Shown piece after piece: positions 25,255-34,898 of a stretch of 64,000 nt of DNA. Under the pieces are notes generated by a model, which was given only the letters and a program-made list of their open reading frames with translations, did not search any database and was not told the DNA's origin. The stretch spans positions 1,399,595-1,463,594 of the forward strand of contig NZ_FZOU01000001.1 of the NCBI RefSeq assembly GCF_900188085.1, in the 5' to 3' direction. Position 1 is the first letter of the stretch. Each line of letters starts with the position of its first letter. The DNA is from Granulicella rosea. Lineage in GTDB: Bacteria; Acidobacteriota; Terriglobia; Terriglobales; Acidobacteriaceae. A program made the position numbers and the translations under genes.

Positions 25255-28200
25255 ATGAAGACTTATCCGTCAATCCGGTTCTGGGCGCCAGCCGTACTGC
25301 TCGGTGCGGTCTCGATTGCTCCACTTTCTCCTCACGTGCATGCCCAGGTGGGGCAGCCTCCCGTACAGTCGCTTCTCGACAAGGCACACGCCCTTGAACA
25401 GCGTGGACGTATGGACATGGCCTCGCAGACCTGGCAGCAGGTGCTGCTCGCCGATCCGAACAACACCGAGGCCCTGGGTGGTCTCGCCCGCGCGGCCAAG
25501 CTCGAAGGCAAGTCCGAACTGTCGGCGATGTATCTGGCGCGTCTGCGTGCGATCAACCCCAACGACCCCGGCATCGCCCGCGCGGAGTCGGCCCAGGTGC
25601 AGCAGGATCACAATACCCAGTTGCAACAGGCAGGCAAGCTCGCCCAGGCAGGGCAGTACGCGCAGGCCATGCAGGTCTACCGGCAGGTCTATGGCGAGAT
25701 TCCGCCTCCGGGCGAGGGCGCGCTGGCTTACTACGAGACCGAAGCCGCAACCGAGGATGGACGACCTCATGCCATCGCCGGTCTGCGCAAGCTGGATCAG
25801 CAGTTCCCGTCGGACCCGCGCTACCAGATCGCACTCGGTCGCATTCTGACCTATAACCCGAAGACCCGCTCCGAGGGCCGCAAGTACCTGGAGCGTCACC
25901 CGGACGATCCCCAGGCCACCGAGGCGCTGCGACAGTCGCTGTTGTGGGATGCGCAGAACCCGGCCTCCAGCGGTGAGATTCGCGCCTATCTGCAGAAGCA
26001 CCCCGACGAGCAGCTTGCGACCGTGCTGAGAAATCAGCCGAAGGGCGGCGGCGGACGCGGCGGCCCACCGGTGAAGCTGACGCCCGAACAGCTTGCGGCG
26101 GAGAACGAGGCCCGTTCGCGCACGGCGGAAGAGCGCGCAGCTTATGCGGCTCTGAACGCGAAGCACATGGAAGACGCCGAGGCTCGCTTCAAGGCGATCC
26201 TTGCGAAGAATCCGGAGAACGCCTCCGCCCTCGCGGGTATGGGCTACATCCGCATGCAGCAGGCCAACTTCGGCGGCGCGATGAGCTTCCTGGTGCAGGC
26301 GAAGCAGGATGGCTCGAAGGACCCCGGACTCGATCCGGCGATCGCAACCTCGCGGTTCTGGTCGACCATGGCGGACGGCGCGTCGGCGCTGAACGAGAAC
26401 GATCTGCCGACGGCGGAGAAGGAGTATCGCGCCGCGCTGGCGATGCGTCCGAACAGCCCCGAGGCGCTTGAAGGTCTGGGCGGAACGTTGTTGAAGGCGC
26501 AGCAACCCGAAGCCGCGGCTCCGGTCTTCGTGCAGTTCGTCAAGGTAAAGCCCGCTGCGCCGAATGCATGGCGTGGACTCTTCAGTGCGCAGTACAACGC
26601 GGGCGATACGGGGCGCGCGCTTGAGACCGAACGCCACATCCCGGCGCCGGTCCGTGCGCAGTTGATGAAGGATCCGCTTTACCTGCGGACGCTGGCCTCG
26701 GCTTACGCCTCCGCCGGTCGCGACGGCGATGCGCAGCGCGTGCTGCGTACGGCTCTGGAGCTGCCGTTCCCAGCCGATGCGCGCGGCGTCGAAGCCGAGA
26801 CGCAGATGCAGTATGCGAGCCTGCTGCAGGCCGCGAACCATCTTGATCAGGCGGCTGGTCTCTACCGCCAGGTGCTCGCCAAGGATCAGAAGAACACCGG
26901 CGCATGGCAGGGTCTGGTCCGCGTCGAACACGCGATGAACCAGGATCAGCAGGCGCTGCAGACGCTGGAGAGCATGCCGCCCGCGACCTACGAGCAGGCA
27001 ATGCGCGATCCGGGCTTCGAAACGACGGTCGCCTCGATCTATCAGGTGCAGGGCAAGTTCGATGTCGCGCAGGATCTGCTGGAGAAGGCGATCGCGCAGC
27101 AGACGACCGCCGGTCAGAAGCCCTCGGTGCCGATTCAGATTCAGCTCGCCGGCATCTACATGCAGCGCGACAACGCGGCTCAGGCTTACCCGATCTACCA
27201 GCAGATTCTGTCCGAGAACCCGGACCGCGTCGATGCTTGGAAGGGGCTGCTCTCGTCCCTGCACAGCACCGGCAAGGACCAGGAGGCGCTGGCGCAGATT
27301 CAGCAGATTCCGGTTCCTGTGCGTGCGCAGCTTGAAAACGACGTCGATTTCCTGCAGGTGGTGGGTTCGGTCTACAACTCGCTCGGCCAGCCGCAGCAGG
27401 CCGCTCTGTTCCTGAACCGCGTGAAGCAGCACTACATCGTGCAGAATGCGCTGCCGCCGGCGGACATCGACATCCAGAACGCGTGGCTGCTCTACAACGG
27501 CGGCAACGACGCTGGACTGTACAAGCAGTTGATGACGATCGGCAGCCGCCCGGATCTTTCGGACGAGCAGCGCCGCACGGTGCAGACGATCTGGACGAAC
27601 TGGGCGGTGCGCCGCGCCAACCAGGCGGCGGCGGCAGGCAACACGCGCCGCTCGCTGGCGATCCTTAACGCGACGGCACGCGCCTTTCCGGACAATCCGG
27701 GCGTCATCAAGGCGCTGGCCGGTGGGTATTCGCGCGATGGACAGTATAAGCAGTCGGTCATGATCTGGAAGTCGCAGAACATGCAGACCGCGACAGCTTC
27801 GGACTATAAGGCGGCCGTCGGCGCTGCGCTGGCTGCAAACGATCTGAAGGATGCCGAGACCTGGCTGCGCTTCGGTCTCGATCAGTATCCGAAGGATGCC
27901 GAGATGCTGAACCTCGGCGCGAAGTTCGAACAGGCCCGCGGCGATACGAATCGCGCGGCCATCTACTACCGTGCGTCGCTCGATGCGATGCCTCCGGCCG
28001 ATCCCGGCGCAGAGCTGGCGACGGAGCTTAGCCGCCCGGTGCCGAACGCGGGCATGCGTCTGCCCAACGGCGCCTCGGCGCAGGATCTTTCGACGCTGCT
28101 GCAGCCGAGCAAGGCCGACGAGCAGCCGACGCCTCCTCCGCCGCCGGTTGAGACACAGCCTTATCTGCCGAGCTACACCAACTCCTTCGGTCAGCCGCCG

Positions 28201-30633
28201 GTGATGGTCACGCCCAGCCCGACCGTGCCTTCGTACATGGCGAGCCCGACCCCGCGCACGCCGACGAACAACGCCACCCCCCGGACGCGCCTGAAGGACT
28301 ATGTGCCGCAGGCCTCCGCCGAGATCCCGGTGCCGATGGATGGGACCGAGATTCCGGTCGTCCAGACGGTTGCTTATGAAGGTGGGGCCGATACTTTGAT
28401 TCTCACACCCGCCGTCTATCACCAGCAGCAGATCAATCGCCTGACGGATCAGGTCGCGCAGGCACCAATCGCGCAGGCCCCCATGCAGATGGCGATGGCG
28501 CAGCAGCCCGAGCCTCTGCCGCAGCAGAAGCAGGGCGAGGCCTATAAGCCGTATCGCGCGAGCGTACCATTGACGGCGACGCCGCAGGGCGCCGCGACCG
28601 CAGCACCGGCCACGCAGGATGGCTATGGTCCGTATGTTCCGTACAAGGCGCCGACCGATCCGTCCGCCATGCAGACGGCAGTGCCGCTTCAGCTTGGTTC
28701 GACTCCCACGCAGAAGACGGTCGCGCAGCCTGAGGTGACCGACGTTCTGCCGAAGGCGAAGTACGTTCCGAACGCCAAGGCGAAGAACCTCGGCTCGTCG
28801 CACCCCGATATCAACGCGGCGAACGCGGCGGCGATCCGCCGTCGCCAGTCGAATCCGGATGCGCTGACCGGACGGAGCGCGCCTCCGCCGGACGACTACA
28901 GCACCACCCCGACGGAGAATACGCAGTACGCTCCGGCCGGTCAGACCGGGCAGCCCGCCACGGGCGGTCAGAATACGACCCAGACTTACTCCGGCCAGTC
29001 AAGCTCGTCGCAGACCAACCAGGCGCCCCCGAGCCAGACCGGCGACAGCAACGGCCAGCAGTATCCGCAGCCGAACACGAGCTACCGCGCTCCGGCGACG
29101 GGCACGACAACGACTGGAACGCGTAGCCGCGTACGGACTCGCCGTGCCGCGCAGGCCGCCACGGGACAGCCCGATAATCAGCCGCAACAGCCGTCGGGAC
29201 CGGTGTTGAGCTATCCCGGCGTGGGCACTCCGCTTGGCTATCAGCCCTATCCGATTCTGGGTTCGACCTACCCGCTGGGCGCCGCGCCAACGGACTCTGA
29301 CCTCGTCGCAAAGCATATTCCCGCGCTGCGCGGATATAGCCAGGACGAGCTTCTGACGCCGCAGCTTGCGCTGACGCCGCGGCAGCAGACGGAGCGCGAC
29401 CTCGCAACGCTTGAGGCCTCGTACAGCGGCTGGTTCGGCGGCACGGCGAGCGGACGCTATCGCAGCGGCACGCCCGGCATCGACCGGCTGAGCGACACCG
29501 AGGCGACGATCGAAGCCTCGGCGATGGTGAATAACAGCGTTCGCCTGACTGTTGTGCCACGTGCGGTCTTCCTGAACTCGGGTGTGCTGAACGTCGCGAA
29601 CTACTCCGGTCTGAGTTCGATCAGCGTCCCGATCATCGGTACGCTTTCGGCCAACGCCGCGAACGCTCCCGCGGAGCAATTTGCGAGCGGCGTAGGCGGC
29701 GAGTTGCAGATGACGACCCGCAACTTCGCGGCGTCGGTCGGCTACACGCCGTACAACTTCCTGATCCAGACTGTGACCGGTCATGGTTTGTGGAAGCCGA
29801 GCGATCACTTCACCTTCTCCTTCGACCGCGACATGGTGAAGGACTCGCAGCTTTCATACGCAGGTCTCCGCGATCCGGGGCAGGCGAGCGCGGTCAACGG
29901 CGGCCCGATCTGGGGCGGCGTGGTGGCGACCGGCGGCGGTCTGCGCTTCGACAACGGCGACGAGAAGGCCGGCTTCTACATCACGGCCGACGGTGCGGAC
30001 CTGAGCGGCTATCACGTGCTGGGCAACTACAAGTTCGAAGGTTCGATGGGCGCGTACTTCCTGGCGCACACCTTTCCCGGATACGGCAAGTTGAACATCG
30101 GCGCATCGCTCTTCGGCATGCACTACGCGCATAACGAGCGTGGCGAGAGCTATGGCCTGGGCGGCTACTTCAGCCCGGATGCGTACTTCCTCGCATCGAT
30201 TCCGATCACGTACACGGGCTACTACAAGACGAACTTCCATTACTCGATTGCCGGCGCAGTGGGCGTGCAGACCTTCCAGGAAGACAGCCAGATCTTCTTC
30301 CCGCTGGATCCGGCGATCGAGACGTCGTACCGGACCTCGGCCAACGCGGCGAACCCGATCGACAACTCAAGCGCCTGCACGATCGCGCAGATTGCGACGC
30401 ATGTCTGTGGCGAGTCGCCGGTGAACAGCAATACGGGCTTCAATTACAACATCAACGCCGAGGCGGCGTATGCGGTGACGAACCACTGGTTCGTCGGCGG
30501 CTTCCTCTCGGGCAACAATACGGTTTCGGGTGGGTTCTTCGTGCGGTACACCTTCCGTCCGCAGTATCCGACCGAGGCGTATCCGACGGGTCTGTTCCCG
30601 GTCGAAGGCTTCCGTCCGCTGCGTGTTCCGTAG
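25255..30633 (+). CDS. bcsC: BcsC-like TPR/outer-membrane barrel protein of cellulose export
   Basis: About 1792 residues, larger than E. coli BcsC (~1150). Signal peptide (MKTYPSIRFW...PHVHAQ), then more than fifteen TPR-like repeats in the periplasmic part (to ~residue 940). Next is a ~400-residue Pro/Gln/Thr-rich linker containing YGPYVPYKAP-type repeats, then a C-terminal ~420-residue beta-barrel (for example SVGYTPYNFLIQTVTGHG, ending FVRYTFRPQYP). BcsC guides cellulose through the periplasm and outer membrane. The start is uncertain: ATG 25192 is an alternative; an in-frame opening from 25120 seems too early. A 154-base gap separates it from bcsZ; a strong terminator follows. Confidence 0.9.
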   Translation: MKTYPSIRFWAPAVLLGAVSIAPLSPHVHAQVGQPPVQSLLDKAHALEQRGRMDMASQTWQQVLLADPNNTEALGGLARAAKLEGKSELSAMYLARLRAINPNDPGIARAESAQVQQDHNTQLQQAGKLAQAGQYAQAMQVYRQVYGEIPPPGEGALAYYETEAATEDGRPHAIAGLRKLDQQFPSDPRYQIALGRILTYNPKTRSEGRKYLERHPDDPQATEALRQSLLWDAQNPASSGEIRAYLQKHPDEQLATVLRNQPKGGGGRGGPPVKLTPEQLAAENEARSRTAEERAAYAALNAKHMEDAEARFKAILAKNPENASALAGMGYIRMQQANFGGAMSFLVQAKQDGSKDPGLDPAIATSRFWSTMADGASALNENDLPTAEKEYRAALAMRPNSPEALEGLGGTLLKAQQPEAAAPVFVQFVKVKPAAPNAWRGLFSAQYNAGDTGRALETERHIPAPVRAQLMKDPLYLRTLASAYASAGRDGDAQRVLRTALELPFPADARGVEAETQMQYASLLQAANHLDQAAGLYRQVLAKDQKNTGAWQGLVRVEHAMNQDQQALQTLESMPPATYEQAMRDPGFETTVASIYQVQGKFDVAQDLLEKAIAQQTTAGQKPSVPIQIQLAGIYMQRDNAAQAYPIYQQILSENPDRVDAWKGLLSSLHSTGKDQEALAQIQQIPVPVRAQLENDVDFLQVVGSVYNSLGQPQQAALFLNRVKQHYIVQNALPPADIDIQNAWLLYNGGNDAGLYKQLMTIGSRPDLSDEQRRTVQTIWTNWAVRRANQAAAAGNTRRSLAILNATARAFPDNPGVIKALAGGYSRDGQYKQSVMIWKSQNMQTATASDYKAAVGAALAANDLKDAETWLRFGLDQYPKDAEMLNLGAKFEQARGDTNRAAIYYRASLDAMPPADPGAELATELSRPVPNAGMRLPNGASAQDLSTLLQPSKADEQPTPPPPPVETQPYLPSYTNSFGQPPVMVTPSPTVPSYMASPTPRTPTNNATPRTRLKDYVPQASAEIPVPMDGTEIPVVQTVAYEGGADTLILTPAVYHQQQINRLTDQVAQAPIAQAPMQMAMAQQPEPLPQQKQGEAYKPYRASVPLTATPQGAATAAPATQDGYGPYVPYKAPTDPSAMQTAVPLQLGSTPTQKTVAQPEVTDVLPKAKYVPNAKAKNLGSSHPDINAANAAAIRRRQSNPDALTGRSAPPPDDYSTTPTENTQYAPAGQTGQPATGGQNTTQTYSGQSSSSQTNQAPPSQTGDSNGQQYPQPNTSYRAPATGTTTTGTRSRVRTRRAAQAATGQPDNQPQQPSGPVLSYPGVGTPLGYQPYPILGSTYPLGAAPTDSDLVAKHIPALRGYSQDELLTPQLALTPRQQTERDLATLEASYSGWFGGTASGRYRSGTPGIDRLSDTEATIEASAMVNNSVRLTVVPRAVFLNSGVLNVANYSGLSSISVPIIGTLSANAANAPAEQFASGVGGELQMTTRNFAASVGYTPYNFLIQTVTGHGLWKPSDHFTFSFDRDMVKDSQLSYAGLRDPGQASAVNGGPIWGGVVATGGGLRFDNGDEKAGFYITADGADLSGYHVLGNYKFEGSMGAYFLAHTFPGYGKLNIGASLFGMHYAHNERGESYGLGGYFSPDAYFLASIPITYTGYYKTNFHYSIAGAVGVQTFQEDSQIFFPLDPAIETSYRTSANAANPIDNSSACTIAQIATHVCGESPVNSNTGFNYNINAEAAYAVTNHWFVGGFLSGNNTVSGGFFVRYTFRPQYPTEAYPTGLFPVEGFRPLRVP

Positions 30634-30661
30634 CCACGAAGCCTGGATGAATCACGCAAAA

Positions 30662-30695
30662 CAAAGCCCTCCCACTCCGGGAGGGCTTTGTTTTT
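30662..30695 (+). terminator. Rho-independent terminator closing the cellulose operon
   Basis: CAAAGCCCTCCC (30662-30673) pairs with GGGAGGGCTTTG (30679-30690) around ACTCC, followed by TTTTT. A perfect 12-bp stem. Confidence 0.92.
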
Positions 30696-30811
30696 GCCAT
30701 TCACTTTTTATTTGCTTTTCGTTACGGCACGACATATAAGACGGTATCGCTATCATTTTCGACCGGTTGTACATCACGGTCTTTCTATCCGGAGTTTGCT
30801 GAAAGGCGATC

Positions 30812-32776
30812 ATGTTTCCGTCCCTGCGCACCTTCTGCCTTATTGCTTCCACGGCCTGCTTGTCTGCTGTTCCCGCTTTTGCCAAGGATTCCGTTCCGGA
30901 CTGGGTTCGCGCGGCGATGACCCAGCCACAACCGAAGTTTCGCGCCGAAGATCCGGCGGCGGTGCTGCTGGACGAGACGGTCCTCACCGTCGGCAGCGAC
31001 GGACGTGCGACCGAGCATCATCGCCACGTGGTGAAGATTCTTCGTCCAGCGGGAAGGGACGAGGGCGTCGTGGCGGTCCCTTTCGACAACGATCGCAAGC
31101 TGCTGTCGCTTCATATCTGGAGTGTGGGGCCGGACGGGCACGAGTATGCGATGAAGGACAGCGAGATCGCCGAATTCGGCCTTCCCGGCGAGGGCGGTCA
31201 GTTGTACGTGGACGAGCGTTACAAGGTGGCGAATCCGCCTGGGCGCGATCCCGGCGGTATCGTGGCATATGAGTATGAGGTGCGCTCGCGGCCGTATGTC
31301 AACGAAGAGACATGGTTCTTCCAGAGCGAACTGCCGGGGGTGAAGCAGAGCTTCACGCTGCAACTGCCTGCCGGCTACACCTATCGCGCCGTCTGGGCGC
31401 ACCACGACAAGACCGAGGCGGTCGACCTGGAGCGTCAGCGCTGGCGGTGGGAGATGAACGACATGCCCGCGATCGATCTGGAGGATGTGCCTCTTCATCC
31501 TTCGACCGTTGCCATCGCCGGGCGCATGACGGTGCACTACGGGCCTTCGGGGACCGATCAGCTTGGCACGTGGCAGGGCGTCGGCCAGTGGTACAACGAT
31601 CTGTCGCGCGCGCGGCTCGCGGCATCGCCGGAGATCGCCGCCAAGGCGGCTGAGTTGACCCAGGGCAAGACCGACTTCTTCGACAAGGCGGAGGCGATCG
31701 GCGAGTTCGCCCAGAAGGGCATCCGCTACTTTGTGATCGAGCGCGGCATCGGCGGCGACCAGCCGCACCCGGCGGCCGACATCTTCCGCAATCGTTACGG
31801 CGACTGCAAGGACAAGGCGACCCTGCTGGCGAGCATGCTTTCGACGGTCGGCATTCACGCGACGTGGGTTCTGGTCGATACGCGACGGGGGGCTGTCGAC
31901 CCGTCGGCGCCGTCCACGTATGGCAATCATGCGATTGCGGCGATCGAGATCCCAGCGGGTTACAACTCGCCAAAGCTGCGCAGCGTGGTGACGGCCAAGA
32001 GCGGCAAGCGGTATCTGATCTTCGATCCTACGTGGGAGAAGACCGCCTTCGGCCAGTTGGAATGGAACCTGCAGGGCGGCTACGGAATCCTGGTCGAGGC
32101 GGGCGCCAGCGAGGTGATCGCGCTGCCCGTGCTGAAGCCGGAGAGTAACACGCTCTACCGCACGGCGAGCTTTCAGTTGCAGCCCGATGGCGAATTGAAG
32201 GGCAGCGTTGTGGTGAAGAGCTTCGGCGACCTGTCGGAGTCCTCGCGCGATATGTACAGCAGGCAGACGCTGAAGGAGCAAACGGATAACCGCAACCGCA
32301 CATTGGGCCACGACTTGAGCACCTTCACGGTGTCGGATGTGAAGGTCGAGAACGTGGAGGCGCTGAACAAGGAGCTGACCACGAGCTACACGCTCGACGC
32401 GGAGCACTTCGCTCGCTCGATGGGTGCGCTGTTGATGGTGCGGCCGCGCGTGCTGGGTACGGATGGGATCTATGTGGATCGCAAGCCGCGCAGCATGCCG
32501 ATCGACCTGAAGGAGGCAAAGCTCGAGAAGGACGAGTTTTCGATCGAGCTGCCGCCGGGCTATGCAGTCGATGAACTGCCCGATCCGGTCAAGCTCGACT
32601 TGGGCTTCGCCGCGTATGAGAGCTCGACCACGCTCAGCGGCAACAAGCTGCACTACACCCGCACCTACACCGTACGCGAGGTCACGCTGCCGGCGGATCG
32701 TTATGCCGATGTGCAGAAGCTGGCCGCCACGATCGACGCGGATGAAAAGAACAGCGCGGTCTTCAAGAAGCAGTAG
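30812..32776 (+). CDS. DUF3857 / transglutaminase-like exported protein, catalytically intact
   Basis: A 654-residue protein with a signal peptide (MFPSLRTFCLIASTACLSAVPAFA). The N-terminal DUF3857 region (VLTVGSDGRATEHHRHVVKIL) is followed by a transglutaminase-like core with a full triad: C332 in RYGDCKDKATLL, H373 in GNHAIAAI and D405 in FDPTW. The C-terminal third is beta-rich (DUF3858-like). Family members may act as cysteine proteases or acyl-transferases in the periplasm; the substrate is unknown. It is the first of three tandem paralogues and the only one with an intact triad. The next gene begins 37 bases after its stop. Confidence 0.83.
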   Translation: MFPSLRTFCLIASTACLSAVPAFAKDSVPDWVRAAMTQPQPKFRAEDPAAVLLDETVLTVGSDGRATEHHRHVVKILRPAGRDEGVVAVPFDNDRKLLSLHIWSVGPDGHEYAMKDSEIAEFGLPGEGGQLYVDERYKVANPPGRDPGGIVAYEYEVRSRPYVNEETWFFQSELPGVKQSFTLQLPAGYTYRAVWAHHDKTEAVDLERQRWRWEMNDMPAIDLEDVPLHPSTVAIAGRMTVHYGPSGTDQLGTWQGVGQWYNDLSRARLAASPEIAAKAAELTQGKTDFFDKAEAIGEFAQKGIRYFVIERGIGGDQPHPAADIFRNRYGDCKDKATLLASMLSTVGIHATWVLVDTRRGAVDPSAPSTYGNHAIAAIEIPAGYNSPKLRSVVTAKSGKRYLIFDPTWEKTAFGQLEWNLQGGYGILVEAGASEVIALPVLKPESNTLYRTASFQLQPDGELKGSVVVKSFGDLSESSRDMYSRQTLKEQTDNRNRTLGHDLSTFTVSDVKVENVEALNKELTTSYTLDAEHFARSMGALLMVRPRVLGTDGIYVDRKPRSMPIDLKEAKLEKDEFSIELPPGYAVDELPDPVKLDLGFAAYESSTTLSGNKLHYTRTYTVREVTLPADRYADVQKLAATIDADEKNSAVFKKQ

Positions 32777-32813
32777 ACAACCAGCATTGCAACCCTTTCC
32801 GAGGAAGAATTCA

Positions 32814-34835
32814 GTGATCCAGATCTCCCGCAATCGGCTTTGTCTCTTTGCCTTGTTTCCGCTCTTTGCGCCGATGTTCGCGCATGCGCAGTTCATCGAA
32901 CCAACCCCCGCGGAGTTGAGCATGACCTCGATCCCGCAGGAGCCGGGCGCCGCCGCTGTCTACCTCTTCCGTGAAGAGACGACCGACGATGCGCACCACG
33001 TCTTCACCGTCTACGTGCGGCTGAAGGTGTTGACGGAGAAGGGCAAGGAGTTCGGCAACGTCTCGATCCCGTTCGAGCGGTCGGAGGGGTCGATGACCGT
33101 GGACAGCATCTCCGGCCGCACGATTCACGCCGACGGAACAGTCATTCCGATGAAGGATAAGGCCTACGAGAAGCTGGTCGACAAGATCGGCGGGGCGAAG
33201 CTGGTGGAGAAGGTGTTCAGCCTGCCATCGGTCGAGGTGGGCAGCATCATCGAGTATCGCTATAAGCTGCACTCGGACGATGGCTACGTGACGTCGCCCA
33301 AGTGGTATATCCAGTCGGACCTCTACACGCTGAAGGCGCACTACAACTGGAGGCCGACCTCGGAGGAGATCGTATCGCGGCAGGGAGGCCACGAGCGGGT
33401 TGGCAGCGCGATCGCGTGGATGCCTATCCTGCCGAAAGGCGCGGTGTTGAAGCCGACGGAGTCGCCTGGGATTGGAGGCAACGCGCCTCAGCGGATCTTC
33501 GATCTGAGCCTGGCGGACATTCCGCCTGCGCCGAAGGAGGAGTTCATGCCTCCGATGGAGAGCTTTACCTACCGGGTGATCTTCTACTACGCCGGCGCTA
33601 CGTCGACGCAGGAGTTCTGGAAGGACGAGGGGAAGTACTGGTCGAAGGTCCACGACCAGTTCATCGGGCCGAACAAGGGTGTGAAGGAGGCAGTGCAGCA
33701 GTTGGTGCTGCCGGCGGACACGCAGGAGCAGAAGCTCCAGAAGATCTATGCCGCGGTGATGGCGCTCGAGAACACGGACTTTACCCGCGAGCACACGACG
33801 GCGGAGGAGCGTGCGGCGGGGCTGAAGCAGGTCAAGACGACCGACGACATTCTGGCGCGCAAGCGCGGCAGCAGCGACCAGCTTGCGAACCTCTTCATCG
33901 CCATGGCGCGCGCGGCGGGTATGAAGGCGTACGCGATGAGCGTGGTCAATCGAAGCCGCAGTCTCTTTGCGCCGGCTCTGATGGACGCCAGCCAGCTCGA
34001 CGACGATATCGCCATCGTGAATGTCGATGGCAAGGAACGGTACTTCGACCCCGGTCAGCGCTTTTGCGACTTCGGCCACCTGGCATGGAAACATACCATG
34101 GCGGGCGGCCTCCGGCAGACGGACAAAGAGGCGCAGATGTTCCAGACTCCGGGCGAGTCGTACAAAGCTGCTTCGGTGAAGCGGATTGCCGATCTGAAGA
34201 TGGACGAGCACGGCGAGGTCACGGGCAAGGTCGACCTGAGCTACACCGGCGACCCCGCGCTGTCATGGCGGCAGGAGGCGTTGCGCGGCGACGACACCAG
34301 CCTGAACAAGGATCTGCGCGAGTCGCTGGAAGCGATGATGCCGAGCGGGCTCGAGATTCGGGTGACCGGCGTGGAGGCCATCGCGGACTACGACAAGCCG
34401 CTGGTGGTTCACTACACGGTCAGTGGCGTGGCGGGCAATGCGACCGGCAAACGGCTGCTTGCTCCGTCCGATATCTTTGTCGCCTCCGCGAAGCCAACCT
34501 TCAGCGTGAAGCAGCGCACCACCCCGGTCTATTTTCACTATGCGTCGGTGACGAGGGACGCGGTTCGGATCAGCTTCCCGCCGGCGATCAGGGTCGAGTC
34601 GGCGCCGGCAAAAGATACGTTCATGTACAAGAAGCTCGCGGCCTACGACGTTTCGACGGAGCAGACGGCGACGAATATTACGGTGCGCCGCAATCTTACG
34701 ATCGGAGAGATTCTCTTCGACGCGGCGGACTTCCCGGAGCTGCTGAGCTTCTACAACAAGCTGGAGACGAAGGATCAGGAGCCGGTCGTGCTAGTGCATG
34801 CGGATGCGGGCGCCGGCGCGAAGCCGGGGCGGTAG
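32814..34835 (+). CDS. DUF3857 / transglutaminase-like exported protein, catalytic Cys and His lost
   Basis: A 673-residue paralogue. The start is GTG 32814 with GAGGAAG about 7 bases upstream; it gives a clean signal peptide (LCLFALFPLFAPMFAHAQ). DUF3857 features are ADGTVIPMKDKAYEKL and VGSIIEYRYKL. At the catalytic site GDCKD is replaced by GSSDQ (Cys to Ser354). The HAIAA histidine is replaced by aspartate in LDDDIAIVNV, while the Asp of YFDPGQ is kept. It is therefore probably a non-catalytic binding protein. It is closer to the third gene than to the first and shares a nearly identical 3' end with it. Confidence 0.82.
   Translation: MIQISRNRLCLFALFPLFAPMFAHAQFIEPTPAELSMTSIPQEPGAAAVYLFREETTDDAHHVFTVYVRLKVLTEKGKEFGNVSIPFERSEGSMTVDSISGRTIHADGTVIPMKDKAYEKLVDKIGGAKLVEKVFSLPSVEVGSIIEYRYKLHSDDGYVTSPKWYIQSDLYTLKAHYNWRPTSEEIVSRQGGHERVGSAIAWMPILPKGAVLKPTESPGIGGNAPQRIFDLSLADIPPAPKEEFMPPMESFTYRVIFYYAGATSTQEFWKDEGKYWSKVHDQFIGPNKGVKEAVQQLVLPADTQEQKLQKIYAAVMALENTDFTREHTTAEERAAGLKQVKTTDDILARKRGSSDQLANLFIAMARAAGMKAYAMSVVNRSRSLFAPALMDASQLDDDIAIVNVDGKERYFDPGQRFCDFGHLAWKHTMAGGLRQTDKEAQMFQTPGESYKAASVKRIADLKMDEHGEVTGKVDLSYTGDPALSWRQEALRGDDTSLNKDLRESLEAMMPSGLEIRVTGVEAIADYDKPLVVHYTVSGVAGNATGKRLLAPSDIFVASAKPTFSVKQRTTPVYFHYASVTRDAVRISFPPAIRVESAPAKDTFMYKKLAAYDVSTEQTATNITVRRNLTIGEILFDAADFPELLSFYNKLETKDQEPVVLVHADAGAGAKPGR
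34741..34835 (+). repeat. Direct repeat, copy 1 (3' end of the second DUF3857 gene)
   Basis: These 95 bases differ from 36781-36875 at only 4 positions by my count, although the sequence just upstream diverges much more. Confidence 0.85.
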
Positions 34836-34898
34836 ATACTCGCAAGCATCTCCATCCTTCACCTGCCGCATGGCGGCGCTTCCCGAGGAAAGGTTTCA

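Noticed and set aside
25270..28803. A very long open frame on the minus strand opposite bcsC
   Set aside because: It is a GC-rich shadow of the TPR coding frame, Arg/Leu-rich with no domain, and the plus-strand gene is certain.
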